A stretch of DNA of 58,659 nucleotides from Dactylosporangium siamense (GTDB lineage: Bacteria; Actinomycetota; Actinomycetes; Mycobacteriales; Micromonosporaceae). Shown one piece after another: positions 17,246-27,420 of the stretch (positions are counted from its first letter, which is position 1; each line of letters opens with the position of its first letter). The stretch is taken from positions 1 through 58,659 of the forward strand of contig NZ_BONQ01000158.1 of NCBI RefSeq assembly GCF_016862795.1. Direction: 5' to 3'. The translations under genes and the position numbers were made by a program. A model generated the notes under the pieces. The model saw nothing but the letters and a program-made list of their open reading frames with translations. It was not told the DNA's origin and ran no database searches.

Positions 17246-20200
17246 ATGAGCACCAGCATCAGCCCGGAGCGCCTGCCAACGGACGTGCGCACCCTGGTGG
17301 AGCAACGGCTGGCGCGGCTCATCGGCGGTCCGCCGGCGCCGACGATCACGCCCGGCACTGGGCCCCGGCCGGTGTCCCCCGCACAGCAGCGCCTGCTGTT
17401 CCTGGAGCAGCTGCACCCCGGCACCGCGACCTACCACGTGATCTTCACCTTGCGCATCGACGGCCCCCTGGACGCGGACGCCCTGGAGCGGTCGTTACGC
17501 GGCGTCGAGCAGCGGCACGAGATCCTGCGCACGACCTACCGGCGCACGGACACCGGCCACGAGCAGCTGACCGGCCCCGTCGGCCTGCGGCTGCGGCGGC
17601 TGGAGCTGCCCGGCGCCGGCGACGAGCAACTGGACGAGCTGACCCGCGAGGAGTACCGCCGCCCGTTCGACCTCGGCGAGGGACCGGTGTGGCGGGCCGT
17701 GCTCGCCCGCACCGGTCCCGACCGGCACCACCTGGTGCTCAGCCTGCACCACATCGCGTTCGACGGCTGGTCCGTCGACGTCCTCGCCCGCGAGCTGTCC
17801 ATGGGCTACGCCGCCGCGCTCGGCACCGGCCCCGCACCGGCCGCGGCCCCGATCCAGTACGCCGACTACGCCGCCTGGCAGGTGCGCCGCCTCACCGACG
17901 GCGGCTTCGACGGGCAGCTGGCCTACTGGACCGGGCAGCTCGCCGACGCCGCCCAGCGCCTCGAGCTGCCGTCGCCGGGCCCCGGACCGGCCGGCGCCAC
18001 CGGCGGCGGGCGGCTGAAGGCCAGGGTCGGCGCCGACGTCACCGCCGCCGTCCGGGCCGTCGCCCGCGCGCACGGCGCCACCCCCCACACGGTGCTGCTG
18101 GCGGCGCTGCACGCGCTGCTGCACCGGTACAGCGGCCAGCGCGACATCCTCGTCGGCACCCCCGTCGCCAACCGGGTCCTGCCGGAGGTGGAGCCGCTCA
18201 TCGGACTGTTCGTCAACACCGTCGTGGTCCGCGCCGACGTCGAGCCGCACCTGCCGTTCGCGGCGCTGCTGGGGCGGATCCGCGACGCGGCCACCGCCGC
18301 GCAGGCGCATCAGGACGTGCCGTTCGAGCGGGTGGTCGCGGCGCTGCCGCTGGCCCGTGACACCGACACGACCCCGCTGTTCCAGGTGGTGTTCGACTGG
18401 AACAGCTCCGCCGCCCGCACCGGCACCACGGTGCGCCTCGGCGCGGCCCGGATGACGCTCGTCGAGCGGTTCCGGCCCGACACCGCCAAGTTCGACCTCA
18501 CCGTCGCCGTCAGCGAGCACGCCGACGCCCTCGAGGTCGACCTCGAGTACCGCCGCGACATCTGGGACGAGCCGGCCGCCGGCCGCGCCCTGCAGCACTA
18601 CCTGACCCTGCTCGCCGCCGCCGTCACCGACCCGCGGGTGCCCGTCGGCCGGCTACCGCTGCTGGAGGAGGCCGAGCGGGCGCTGGTGGCCGGGGGCTGG
18701 CAGGGCCCGGTCCAGGTGCACATCGACCGGCCCGACCTCACCGCCCGGATCGCCGCCCGCCGCGACAGCGACGCGGTCGCGCTCGTGCAGAGCGGCCGGC
18801 AGGTCACCTACCGGGAGCTGATGGCCCGCGTCGACCGGCTCGCCGCCCACCTGCGCGCCGCCGGGGCCGCCCCCGACCGGCCCGTCGGGGTGCTGCTGCA
18901 CCGCGGCATCGACCTGGTCGTCGCGATCGTCGCGATCGTGCGGTCCGGCGCGCCGTACCTGCCGCTGGACCCCGACCACCCGGCCGACCGCACCGTCACC
19001 GTCGTCCAGGACGCCGGCGCGGCCCTCGTCGTCACCGACGCGGCCCTCGCCGGGGTCCTCGCCGGCACCGGCGCCGCGGCCGTGCGCGTGGACACCGACC
19101 GCGACCTGATCGCGGCCCGCCCGGAGCGGTGCCCGGACCCGGACATCCTGGGCGAGCACCTCGCCTACGTCTTCTACACGTCGGGCTCCACCGGCCGGCC
19201 CAAGGGCGTCATGGTCACCCACCGCGCCGCCCACAACCAGGTGCACTGGCAGGTCGACCGGTTCGGACTCGGCCCCGGCGCCACCGTGCTGTTCAAGACC
19301 AACGTCACCTTCGACGACTCGGTGGTGGAGGTCTTCGCCGCGCTGAGCAGCGGCGCCCGGCTGGTCATCGCCGAGCCCGGCGGCCACCGCGACCCGGCCT
19401 ACCTGCGCTCGCTGCTCGCCGCCGAGCGGGTCACCTACGTGCGGTTCGTGCCGACGATGCTCGCGGCGCTGCTGGCGTACGGCGGGGACACCCCGCTGCC
19501 CGCGCTGCGGGTCGTGAAGAGCGCCGGCGAGGCGCTCAGCCCCGAGCTGCGGGGCCGGTTCCTCACCTCGCTCGGCGCGGAGCTCTACAACGCCTACGGC
19601 CCGACCGAGACCGCCGTCAACGTCACCGCCGACCGGTGCCGCCTGGACGGCGACCCGCGGGTGCCGATCGGCGCCGCCACCACCAACGTGCGCTGCTACG
19701 TGCTCGACCCCGACCTGCAGCTGCAGCCCGTCGGCGTGCCCGGCGAGCTGTGCATCGGCGGGGTCCAGCTGGCACGCGGCTACCTCGGCCGGCCCGATCT
19801 GACCGCCGACCGGTTCGTGCCCGACCCCTACGGCCCGCCCGGCAGCCGGCTCTACCGCACCGGCGACCTCGTGCGGTGGCGCGACGACGGCCGCATCGAC
19901 TTCCTCGGCCGGGTCGACCGGCAGGTGAAGCTGCGCGGCTTCCGGGTCGAGCTCGGCGAGATCGAGTCGGTGCTCACGGCCCGGGTCCGGCATGCCGCCG
20001 TCGTCGCCCGCGACGACCGCCTCTACGCCTACGTGACCCCCGGCGACACCTTCACCGACCCCGCGGAGCTGCAGGCGTGGCTGCGCTCGCGGCTGCCGGA
20101 GTACATGGTGCCGGCCGCGATCATGGTGCTGCCGGCCCTGCCGCAGCTGTCCAGCGGCAAGGTCGACTACCGGCAGCTGCCGCCCCCGCCGGACGTGGAG

Positions 20201-23200
20201 CCGGACCGGGCCGGGTACGCAGCCCCCGAGGGCGCCGAGGAGGAGACCCTCGCGGCGCTGTGGGCGGAGGTCCTCGGCGTCGACCGGGTCGGCCGCGACG
20301 ACGACTTCTTCGCCCTCGGCGGGCACTCGATCCTCGCCGTGCAGCTGCTGTCGCGGGTGCAGCGGGCCCTCGGCGTCGACGTGCCGCTGAAATGGGCGTT
20401 CGACGCGCCCACCCCAGCCCGGTTCGCCGAGCTGCTGGCGCTCGCCCCGCCGCCGGCCGGGCCGGCGCTGCCCGAGGTCCCGGCCGCGACCGGCCCGGTG
20501 CCGGAGCTGTCCGCCGCCGAGGCCGGCCTGTGGCTCGTCGACCAGCTCCACCCGGCCGACCCGTCCTACGTGGTCCCGGTCGTCAGCCGGCTGCGCGGCG
20601 CCGTGGACCCCGGCGCCCTCGTGGCGGCGCTGACCGCGCTGCCGCAGCGGCACGACGCGCTGCGCACGACGTTCGCGGCGGGCGGCGGCACCCCCCGCCG
20701 GGTCGTCGCCGACCACCTCGACCTGACCGTGCACCGCCACGACCTGCGCCCCGAGCCGGAGCGGGACGCCGCGCTGGAGAAGATCGTCGGCGAGGTCACC
20801 GGCATCGGGTTCGGCCTCGCCGTCGCGCCGCTCATGCGGGCCGCGCTCGTCACCGTCGCTGACGACGAGCACGTCCTGGCGCTCGCGTTCCACCACGCCG
20901 TCGTCGACGCCTGGTCGCTGAACGTCCTGCACGACGACCTCGTCACCCTCTACGGGGCCGCTGCCGCGGGCCGCCCGCTGCCGCCGCCGCCGGCCCGCCG
21001 CACCGCCGCGGACTACGCGCGCTGGCAGCAGGCACTCGCCGGCGGCGACCGGCTCGACGCCGAGCTCGCATACTGGCGGACCCGCCTGCTGGACCCGCCC
21101 GCCGGCCCGGACCTGCCCGCCGACCGGCCCCGGCCGGTGCGCCCGGACCCGGCCGGCTCGGCGCACCGCTTCGCCGTCCCCGGCCCGGTCGCGGCGGCGC
21201 TGCGGGACCTCGCCGCCGCCGAGGGCGCCACACCCTTCATGGTGCTGCTCGCCGCGTACGTGACCCTGCTGCACCGCTGGACCGGCAGCGACGACGTGGT
21301 CCTGGCGATGCCGGTCGCCGACCGGGCCCGGCCCGAGCTCGAGCACGTCGTCGGGATGCTGCTCAACACCGTGCTGCTGCGGGTCCGGGTGACCGGCGCG
21401 GCCACGTTCCGCGGCCTGGTCCGCGACGTGCGGACCGCGGTCGTCGAGGCCTACGAGCACCGGCAGCTGCCCTTCGCCCGCCTGGTCGAGGCGCTGCGCC
21501 TGGACGCGGTGGCCCTCACCCGGTACACCGTCACCATCGACCAGGCGCCGGCCGTCGCGGCCCTCGCCGGCGGGGTCACGCTGCACCCGGAGCAGTTCGT
21601 CCCGTCGGCGGCCAAGGCCGAGCTCAACCTGTCCTTCACCGACGGCCCCGACGGGCTCGAGGGGTCGCTGGTGTACCAGACGGCCCGCTTCGACGCCGAC
21701 CGCATCGACCGCACCGCCGGGCACCTGCTGACGCTGCTGTCCGGTGCCGTCGCCGCCCCCGACACGCCGCTGCGGCGCCTCGACCTGCTCGACGAGGCGC
21801 AGCGGGAGGCGCTCACCGGCGACGACCCCGCGGACCGGCCGTCGCCGACCTGCCTGCACACGCTCGTCGACGACGAGATCATCCGCCGCCCCGACGCCGT
21901 CGCGGTCCTCGCCCCGGCCCCCGTCACGTACCGTGAGCTCGGCGAACGGGCCGGCGCCCTGGCCGGACGGCTGCGCAGCGGCGGGGTGCGGGCCGGTCAC
22001 GTCATCGGCATCGCCCTGCCCCGCGGCGTCGACCAGGTCGTCGCGGTCCTCGCGGTGCTGCGCACCGGCGCCGCGTACGTCGCGCTCGACCTGCGCCACC
22101 CCGAGGCCCGCCGGGACGCGGTCCTGCGCGACAGCGGCGCGCACAGCCTCATCGGCGACGGTCTCGCCGTGCGCCGGATCGACCCGGCTGCCCCCGCCCT
22201 GATCGGCGACGGCCGGCCGAGACCCCGGTCGGTGGCCTACCTCGCCTACACCTCCGGCTCGACCGGGACCCCGAAGGGCGTCCGCACCCCGCACGCCGCC
22301 GCCGCCGGATACCTCACCGACTACCTGCTGCCGACGTTCCGCCTCGGTCACGCGGACACCGTCCTGCAGCTGCCGGCGCTCGCCTTCGACGCGTCCGTCC
22401 GCGACCTCATCGGGCCCCTGGCCGCCGGCGCCCGCGTCGTGCTGCTCGCCGACGAGCAGGCCACCGACGCGGCCGCCATCCTCGACGTGATCGACCGCGA
22501 GGGCGTCACCTGCCTGCTCAGCGTCGTGCCGACCCTGCTGCGGTCGCTGCTCGCGGAGGCCGCGACCCGGCCGGGCACCGGCGACCGGCTGCGGCTGGTC
22601 CTCACCGCCGGGGAGGTCCTGGACCGGCACGACGCCGGCCGGGCCCGGATCCTGTTCGCGGGGCGGCCCGCCGTGGTCAACCAGTACGGGCCGACCGAGG
22701 CCACCATGACGACCACCTGGCACCCCGTGGACGCCGCTGCCGACGAGCACGGCGGCGCCCCGATCGGCCGGCCCGCCCCCGGTGCCCGGGTGTGGCTCGT
22801 CGACCGGGCCGGCGACCTCGCCGCCACCGGCGTGCCCGGCGAGGTGTGGATCGGCGGCGACCGGCTCGCCGAGGGCTACCACGGGCTGCCGGCGCTGACC
22901 GCGGCCCAGTTCGTGCCGGACCCGTTCTCCGGGGTGCGGGGCGCCCGCGCGTACCGCACCGGCGACACCGCCGTCCGCGACGCCGACGGTGTGCTGCACT
23001 TCGTCGGCCGCGACGACGACCAGGTGAAGATCCGCGGCATCCGGGTCGAGCCCGGCGAGGTGGAGGCGGTCCTGCGCGGGCTGCCGGGCGTCGCCGAGGC
23101 CGCCGTCGTGGTCACCGGCTCCCCCGCCCGGCTGGCCGCGTACGTCGCACCCGCCGGCGTCGACGCCGTCGCGGTGCGCTCGGCGCTGCGCGACCTGCTG

Positions 23201-24805
23201 CCGGAGCACCTGGTGCCCGCGACGCTGCACGCCATGGCGGCGCTGCCGCGCACCACCAACCAGAAGGTCGACCGCAAGGCCCTCGCCGCGGTGCCGCTGC
23301 CCGGGCCCGTCGCGGACCCACCGCGGACCGGCACCGAGCGCCGGGTCGCCGCCGTGTTCCAGGAGGTGCTGCGCACGGAACTGCCGGACGCCGGGCCGCT
23401 CGGGCGCGACGACGACTTCTTCGCCCTCGGCGGGCACTCGCTGCTCGCCGCCCGCCTCGCCGCCGCCCTGCAGGCGGCGTTCGGCCGGGCCGTACCCCTG
23501 CGGGCCGTCTTCGACCTGCGCACCGTGGCAGCGATCGCGGCCATCATCTCCACATTGGACCCCCCAGCGTCCACAGTGCAGGTTGCCGGCAGCGACCGGC
23601 CGACCCCCGCGCAGGCGGCCATGGTGCGGCACCGGGCGGCCGGCGCCGCGTACCACATCGGGTTCGCCGCCTGGCTCGACGGCACCCTCGACGTCGTCGC
23701 CCTCGCACGGGCCGTCGACGCCGTCGTGGCCCGGCACCCCGCGCTGCGCACCAGATTCCCGCAGGACGGCGCACGTGCGGTCGTCGAGCAGGTCCTGGCC
23801 GCCGAGGTCACAGTCCGCGACGCCGGCAGCGACGCCGACGCCGCCGCCCTCGCCTCGGATGACCTGCGCCGCCCGTTCGACCTCGGCGCCGGCCCCCTGG
23901 TCCGGGCCACCGTCGCCGGCAGCGGACCCGACCGGCACCTGTTCTCGTTCGCCGTGCACCACGCCGTCGCCGACGGGTGGTCGCTCAGCGTCATCCAGCG
24001 CGACCTCGCCGCCTACTACACCCACCTCACCGGTGGGGTCCGGCCGGTGCTGCCCGCGGTCACCGGGTTCGCCGCCCCCGCCGCGACCGGCGACCTCGCC
24101 TTCTGGGACCGGCTGCTGCGCGACATCCCCGTCGACGTCGCCGCCTCCCCCGACCGGGCCCGCACCGCGACGTGGGACCTGGCCGGCGCCACCCACCGCT
24201 TCACGCTGCCCGCCGAGCTGTCCACGGCGGTCCGGGCGGCGGCCGAGGCGACCGGCGCGACCACGTTCATGGTGCTGCTCGCCGCCGTGCAGGTGTGGCT
24301 CGCGCGGCAGAGCGGCGCCGAGCGCTTCCTCGTCGCGGTGCCCGTCGCCAACCGGCCCACCGCGGCGCAGGACGAGGTCGGCCCGTTCGCCAACGTCGTC
24401 CCGGTCCCCGCCGACGTCACCGGCGCACCCACGTTCCGGGATCTCGTCGGTCGCGTGCGCGGCACGATGCTCGGCGTCTGGGAGCACCAGGAGACCCCGT
24501 TCGAGGTCCTCGCCGACCGGCACGACCCCGCCGCGCGCGACGGCTCCCGGCCGCCGCTGTGCCGGTTCATGTTCGCGATGCAGAACCTGCCGCCCGGCGC
24601 GGACGCCCTCGGCGGCCTGCGGGCGGCGCACGCCGACGTGGACCGCGGCACCTGCCGCTACGACCTGCACCTGCGCTGCCGGGAGACACCCGAAGGCATC
24701 AGCGGCTGGGTCGAGTACAGCACCGCACTGTATGACGCCGCGACCGTGCAGCGCCGCGTCGCCGAACTGTTCGAGCTGCTCACCGAGTTGACGGAAGGCC
24801 TCTGA
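17246..24805 (+). CDS. Nonribosomal peptide synthetase NRPS-2, C-A-PCP-C-A-PCP-C
   Basis: 2519 residues from ATG 17246, chosen over the earlier in-frame GTG/TTG-type starts because GGAGGGA lies six bases upstream. Rough domains: C1 45-460 (HHIAFDG), A1 480-960, PCP1 995-1060 (LGGHSI), C2 1090-1500 (HHAVVDA), A2 1515-1995, PCP2 2030-2100 (LGGHSL), C3 2120-2515 (HHAVADG) at the extreme C-terminus. There is no TE or epimerase. A3 (TSGSTG) and the A10 lysine are intact in both A domains. By-eye specificity residues are DDVRKAAVN for A1 and DARSLAQMT for A2; I cannot assign either. The layout copies NRPS-1, including the terminal unpaired C domain. It shares a divergent promoter region with NRPS-1 and is followed after one base by an exporter gene. 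Confidence 0.95.
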   Translation: MSTSISPERLPTDVRTLVEQRLARLIGGPPAPTITPGTGPRPVSPAQQRLLFLEQLHPGTATYHVIFTLRIDGPLDADALERSLRGVEQRHEILRTTYRRTDTGHEQLTGPVGLRLRRLELPGAGDEQLDELTREEYRRPFDLGEGPVWRAVLARTGPDRHHLVLSLHHIAFDGWSVDVLARELSMGYAAALGTGPAPAAAPIQYADYAAWQVRRLTDGGFDGQLAYWTGQLADAAQRLELPSPGPGPAGATGGGRLKARVGADVTAAVRAVARAHGATPHTVLLAALHALLHRYSGQRDILVGTPVANRVLPEVEPLIGLFVNTVVVRADVEPHLPFAALLGRIRDAATAAQAHQDVPFERVVAALPLARDTDTTPLFQVVFDWNSSAARTGTTVRLGAARMTLVERFRPDTAKFDLTVAVSEHADALEVDLEYRRDIWDEPAAGRALQHYLTLLAAAVTDPRVPVGRLPLLEEAERALVAGGWQGPVQVHIDRPDLTARIAARRDSDAVALVQSGRQVTYRELMARVDRLAAHLRAAGAAPDRPVGVLLHRGIDLVVAIVAIVRSGAPYLPLDPDHPADRTVTVVQDAGAALVVTDAALAGVLAGTGAAAVRVDTDRDLIAARPERCPDPDILGEHLAYVFYTSGSTGRPKGVMVTHRAAHNQVHWQVDRFGLGPGATVLFKTNVTFDDSVVEVFAALSSGARLVIAEPGGHRDPAYLRSLLAAERVTYVRFVPTMLAALLAYGGDTPLPALRVVKSAGEALSPELRGRFLTSLGAELYNAYGPTETAVNVTADRCRLDGDPRVPIGAATTNVRCYVLDPDLQLQPVGVPGELCIGGVQLARGYLGRPDLTADRFVPDPYGPPGSRLYRTGDLVRWRDDGRIDFLGRVDRQVKLRGFRVELGEIESVLTARVRHAAVVARDDRLYAYVTPGDTFTDPAELQAWLRSRLPEYMVPAAIMVLPALPQLSSGKVDYRQLPPPPDVEPDRAGYAAPEGAEEETLAALWAEVLGVDRVGRDDDFFALGGHSILAVQLLSRVQRALGVDVPLKWAFDAPTPARFAELLALAPPPAGPALPEVPAATGPVPELSAAEAGLWLVDQLHPADPSYVVPVVSRLRGAVDPGALVAALTALPQRHDALRTTFAAGGGTPRRVVADHLDLTVHRHDLRPEPERDAALEKIVGEVTGIGFGLAVAPLMRAALVTVADDEHVLALAFHHAVVDAWSLNVLHDDLVTLYGAAAAGRPLPPPPARRTAADYARWQQALAGGDRLDAELAYWRTRLLDPPAGPDLPADRPRPVRPDPAGSAHRFAVPGPVAAALRDLAAAEGATPFMVLLAAYVTLLHRWTGSDDVVLAMPVADRARPELEHVVGMLLNTVLLRVRVTGAATFRGLVRDVRTAVVEAYEHRQLPFARLVEALRLDAVALTRYTVTIDQAPAVAALAGGVTLHPEQFVPSAAKAELNLSFTDGPDGLEGSLVYQTARFDADRIDRTAGHLLTLLSGAVAAPDTPLRRLDLLDEAQREALTGDDPADRPSPTCLHTLVDDEIIRRPDAVAVLAPAPVTYRELGERAGALAGRLRSGGVRAGHVIGIALPRGVDQVVAVLAVLRTGAAYVALDLRHPEARRDAVLRDSGAHSLIGDGLAVRRIDPAAPALIGDGRPRPRSVAYLAYTSGSTGTPKGVRTPHAAAAGYLTDYLLPTFRLGHADTVLQLPALAFDASVRDLIGPLAAGARVVLLADEQATDAAAILDVIDREGVTCLLSVVPTLLRSLLAEAATRPGTGDRLRLVLTAGEVLDRHDAGRARILFAGRPAVVNQYGPTEATMTTTWHPVDAAADEHGGAPIGRPAPGARVWLVDRAGDLAATGVPGEVWIGGDRLAEGYHGLPALTAAQFVPDPFSGVRGARAYRTGDTAVRDADGVLHFVGRDDDQVKIRGIRVEPGEVEAVLRGLPGVAEAAVVVTGSPARLAAYVAPAGVDAVAVRSALRDLLPEHLVPATLHAMAALPRTTNQKVDRKALAAVPLPGPVADPPRTGTERRVAAVFQEVLRTELPDAGPLGRDDDFFALGGHSLLAARLAAALQAAFGRAVPLRAVFDLRTVAAIAAIISTLDPPASTVQVAGSDRPTPAQAAMVRHRAAGAAYHIGFAAWLDGTLDVVALARAVDAVVARHPALRTRFPQDGARAVVEQVLAAEVTVRDAGSDADAAALASDDLRRPFDLGAGPLVRATVAGSGPDRHLFSFAVHHAVADGWSLSVIQRDLAAYYTHLTGGVRPVLPAVTGFAAPAATGDLAFWDRLLRDIPVDVAASPDRARTATWDLAGATHRFTLPAELSTAVRAAAEATGATTFMVLLAAVQVWLARQSGAERFLVAVPVANRPTAAQDEVGPFANVVPVPADVTGAPTFRDLVGRVRGTMLGVWEHQETPFEVLADRHDPAARDGSRPPLCRFMFAMQNLPPGADALGGLRAAHADVDRGTCRYDLHLRCRETPEGISGWVEYSTALYDAATVQRRVAELFELLTELTEGL

Positions 24806-24806
24806 C

Positions 24807-26177
24807 ATGCGGCTGTTCCACATCCTCTGGGCCGGTCAGGCCGTCTCCCTCATCGGCTCGTCGGTGACCGCCTTCGGCGCCGGCATCTGGGTCTACGACC
24901 AGACCGGCTCACCGACGGCGTTCACGCTCATGGTCCTCGCCGCGACGCTGCCGGGGATCGTGCTGCTCCCGCTCGCCGGCGCCCTCGTCGACCGCTGGGA
25001 CCGCCGCCGGGCGATGCTGCTCAGCGACGCCGGCACCGCCACGGTCACGCTGCTGGCCCTGGCCCTGGTCAGCGCCGGGCTCTTCGCGGTCTGGCAGGTG
25101 TACGTCGTGGCGGTGCTGCTCTCGGTCTTCAAGGCCATCCAGTGGCCGGCGTTCTCCGCGCTCGTCGGCGAGATCGTGCCGCGCGAGCACCTGAGCAAGG
25201 CCAACGGCCGGGTCGGGCTCGCCGAGGCCGTCGGCGAGGTGCTCGGCGCCGTCATCGCCGGCAGCCTCTACGGCGTGCTCGGCCTGCGCGGGCTGCTGCT
25301 GGTCGACGTGCTCACGTTCACTGCCGCGCTCGGCACGATGCTGTGGTCGCTGCGCCGGATGCCGCCCGCACCCGCCCGGGACCGCGACCGCTCGGCGCCG
25401 CTGACCGGCGAGCTCAGCGCCGGGTGGCGCTACATCCGGGCCCGGCCCGGCCTGTCGGGCCTGCTGCTGTTCTTCGCCGTCAACAACTTCGGCATGCAGT
25501 GGGTGATCGTGCTGGTGCCGCCGCTGGTGCTGAGCCTGTCCGGGCCGACCGCCTACGGCATCGTCGAGGCCGTCGGCTGGGCCGGCATGGTCATCGGCGG
25601 CGCCGTCATCAGCGTCACCCGCGAGCCGCGCCACCGCGTCCGGGCAATCCTCACCGTCGCCGCCGTGCAGGCGCTGCTGGTCGTCGCGATGGGCGCCGGG
25701 CACGCGGTGTGGACGGCGGCGGCGGGCATGTTCGGCATCCTCGCCGGCTATGCCGTGACCAACGCGGTCACCGCGACGCTGTGGCAGCGCAAGACACCGC
25801 AGGAGGTGCAGGGCCGGGTGTTCGCGGTCCGGCGGATGATCGCCTGGTCCGCGCAGCCGCTCGCGTACGCGACCGCCGGCCCACTGGCGCAGTTCGTGGC
25901 GACGCCGCTGGTCAACCCAGGCGGCCCCCTGGCCGGGTCCCTCGGCCAGGTCACCGGGGGCGGCACCGCGGGCGGGATCGCGCTGGTCTTCCTCGCCGCG
26001 GCGCCGCTGCTGCTCGGCATCGTCGTGTTCACCGCGCTGCGCCCGCGCGTGCGCCTGCTGGAGCAGGAACTGCCCGACGCCCCGGCCCCCGCCGCCCCGA
26101 CCCCTGCTTCCCCGCCGGCCGCCGACCTGACGCCCGCCGTGACGCCGGGCGCGGCGCCGCAGCCGACGTCGGTGTGA
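24807..26177 (+). CDS. MFS efflux transporter
   Basis: 456 residues with repeated hydrophobic segments typical of a 10-12 helix major facilitator. The conserved loop between helices 2 and 3 reads GALVDRWDRRRAML. A cytoplasmic Pro/Ala-rich tail ends the protein. It resembles the macrolide and siderophore exporter branch (MefA/EntS-like). The gene begins one base after the NRPS-2 stop, with ACGGAAGG upstream, so it is cotranscribed with NRPS-2. The likely role is export of the finished product and self-protection. The substrate is inferred from context only. Confidence 0.93.
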   Translation: MRLFHILWAGQAVSLIGSSVTAFGAGIWVYDQTGSPTAFTLMVLAATLPGIVLLPLAGALVDRWDRRRAMLLSDAGTATVTLLALALVSAGLFAVWQVYVVAVLLSVFKAIQWPAFSALVGEIVPREHLSKANGRVGLAEAVGEVLGAVIAGSLYGVLGLRGLLLVDVLTFTAALGTMLWSLRRMPPAPARDRDRSAPLTGELSAGWRYIRARPGLSGLLLFFAVNNFGMQWVIVLVPPLVLSLSGPTAYGIVEAVGWAGMVIGGAVISVTREPRHRVRAILTVAAVQALLVVAMGAGHAVWTAAAGMFGILAGYAVTNAVTATLWQRKTPQEVQGRVFAVRRMIAWSAQPLAYATAGPLAQFVATPLVNPGGPLAGSLGQVTGGGTAGGIALVFLAAAPLLLGIVVFTALRPRVRLLEQELPDAPAPAAPTPASPPAADLTPAVTPGAAPQPTSV

Positions 26178-26208
26178 GGCGGCGATGCCCCCGCAAACAG
26201 GTCCGAGT

Positions 26209-26224
26209 CCGGGGAAACCCCCAG
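26209..26224 (+). promoter_or_regulatory. Operator-like palindrome upstream of the sugar operon
   Basis: CCGGGGAAACCCCCAG lies in the 181-bp gap before the sugar genes. It matches 14 of 16 positions of the published PAS-LuxR (PimM-type) consensus CTVGGGAWWTCCCBAG. The same core plus flank, GGGAAACCCCCAGACTT, and a following TGCAT are repeated upstream of mqnA (32012-32027, opposite strand). The conservation between two promoter regions supports a shared regulator. The regulator gene is not in the window. Confidence 0.55.
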
Positions 26225-26358
26225 ACTTGATTTGCATGCGTCGCCGATCCGCCGCGCCTGCCGCACGATGGCAGCACGGTGGCGGCCGACGGCCCGGCCA
26301 CGGAGCCGTCGCGGTCGACGCGGCCACCGGGGCCACCGGGGTCGCTGAGGAGGCCGTC

Positions 26359-27420
26359 ATGCACACGACCGGACCGACCCGGGATCCGGCGCCGCACGTG
26401 GTGGTGTTCGGTGCGACCGGATTCGTCGGGCGCAACATCACCATGACGATGCTGGACGCCGGCTGGCGGGTCACCGCCGCCGTCCGCGACGCCGCAGCCG
26501 GCGCGCGGCTCGACCCACGCTGCACGATCCTGCTGATCGATCCCGTCCGCGACCGCCCCGAGGAGCTCACCGCGGCGCTCGCGGGCGCGGCGCCGCACAC
26601 CGTCGTCAACGCCGCCGGCGCGCTGTGGGGGGCCGCCGCGGCCGACGAGCGGCAGCTGCTCAACGGCAACGTGCTGCTCGTCGAGCGGCTCGTGGAGGCC
26701 GTCGCCGAACTGCCCCCGCGCGCCGCCGGCGGCCGGGTCCGGCTGGTGCACATCGGCTCCGGGTACGAGTACGGCGAACAACCTCCCGGCACGCCCCTGA
26801 CCGAGGACCTCGCCGCGCGTCCCGTCAGCCGCTACGCGCAGACGAAGCTCGCCGGGACCCGTACCGTGGCAGCAGCCGCCGAAGCGGGCCGCCTCGACGC
26901 TGTCGTGCTGCGCATCTCCACCGCCGTCGGCCCGTGGGCTCCCCCGGAAGGGCTGCTCGGCGGCATCGCCCGGAAGCTCGCCGCGGACCCGGCGGACGTC
27001 GAACTGCCACCGCTGGCCGGATCACGGGACGTCGTCGACGTCCGCGACGTCGGCGACGCCGTCCTGCGCGCCGCCGAGGCCACCGCGGTGCCGGCCGTCG
27101 TCAACATCGGCGGGGGGCGGCTCACCGCCGTCACCGACCTCGTGGACCTGCTGCTGCGGTGCGCCGGAGGCACCGCACGACCGATCGGCCAGACCGCGCC
27201 CGGCGCACGCCGCGACGCGGGTGTCACAGCTGCTCCCCTCGACCTCGGCATCGCCCGGCGCGCCCTGTGCTGGGAGCCGACCCGCCCGCTCGCTGAGGCG
27301 GTCGCCGCACTGTGGCTGCAGGCCCGGGCAGACGGACCGGCGCTCCAGCCGGCCGGCACCGGTGGCGCGGCCGCCGCCCAACGAAGCTCTGCAGCGAATG
27401 GAGAACTCTCGCATGGCTGA
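26359..27420 (+). CDS. NAD(P)-dependent epimerase/dehydratase-type NDP-hexose ketoreductase
   Basis: 353 residues from ATG 26359, with GAGGAGG about six bases upstream. An extended short-chain dehydrogenase: the Rossmann motif GATGFVG is near residue 15, and the catalytic YAQTK (YxxxK) follows a HIGSGYEYGE segment. It fits the 4-ketoreductases of deoxysugar pathways (EryBIV/TylCIV type), which reduce the 4-keto group of an NDP-6-deoxyhexose. It overlaps the next gene, a sugar 3-dehydratase, by 8 bases, so the two are coupled and act in the same pathway. Which keto group it reduces cannot be read from the sequence. Confidence 0.88.
   Translation: MHTTGPTRDPAPHVVVFGATGFVGRNITMTMLDAGWRVTAAVRDAAAGARLDPRCTILLIDPVRDRPEELTAALAGAAPHTVVNAAGALWGAAAADERQLLNGNVLLVERLVEAVAELPPRAAGGRVRLVHIGSGYEYGEQPPGTPLTEDLAARPVSRYAQTKLAGTRTVAAAAEAGRLDAVVLRISTAVGPWAPPEGLLGGIARKLAADPADVELPPLAGSRDVVDVRDVGDAVLRAAEATAVPAVVNIGGGRLTAVTDLVDLLLRCAGGTARPIGQTAPGARRDAGVTAAPLDLGIARRALCWEPTRPLAEAVAALWLQARADGPALQPAGTGGAAAAQRSSAANGELSHG

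Noticed and set aside
18653-24823. A 2056-codon open frame on the minus strand opposite NRPS-2
   Set aside because: Same reason: a shadow of the NRPS coding frame with no family motifs.
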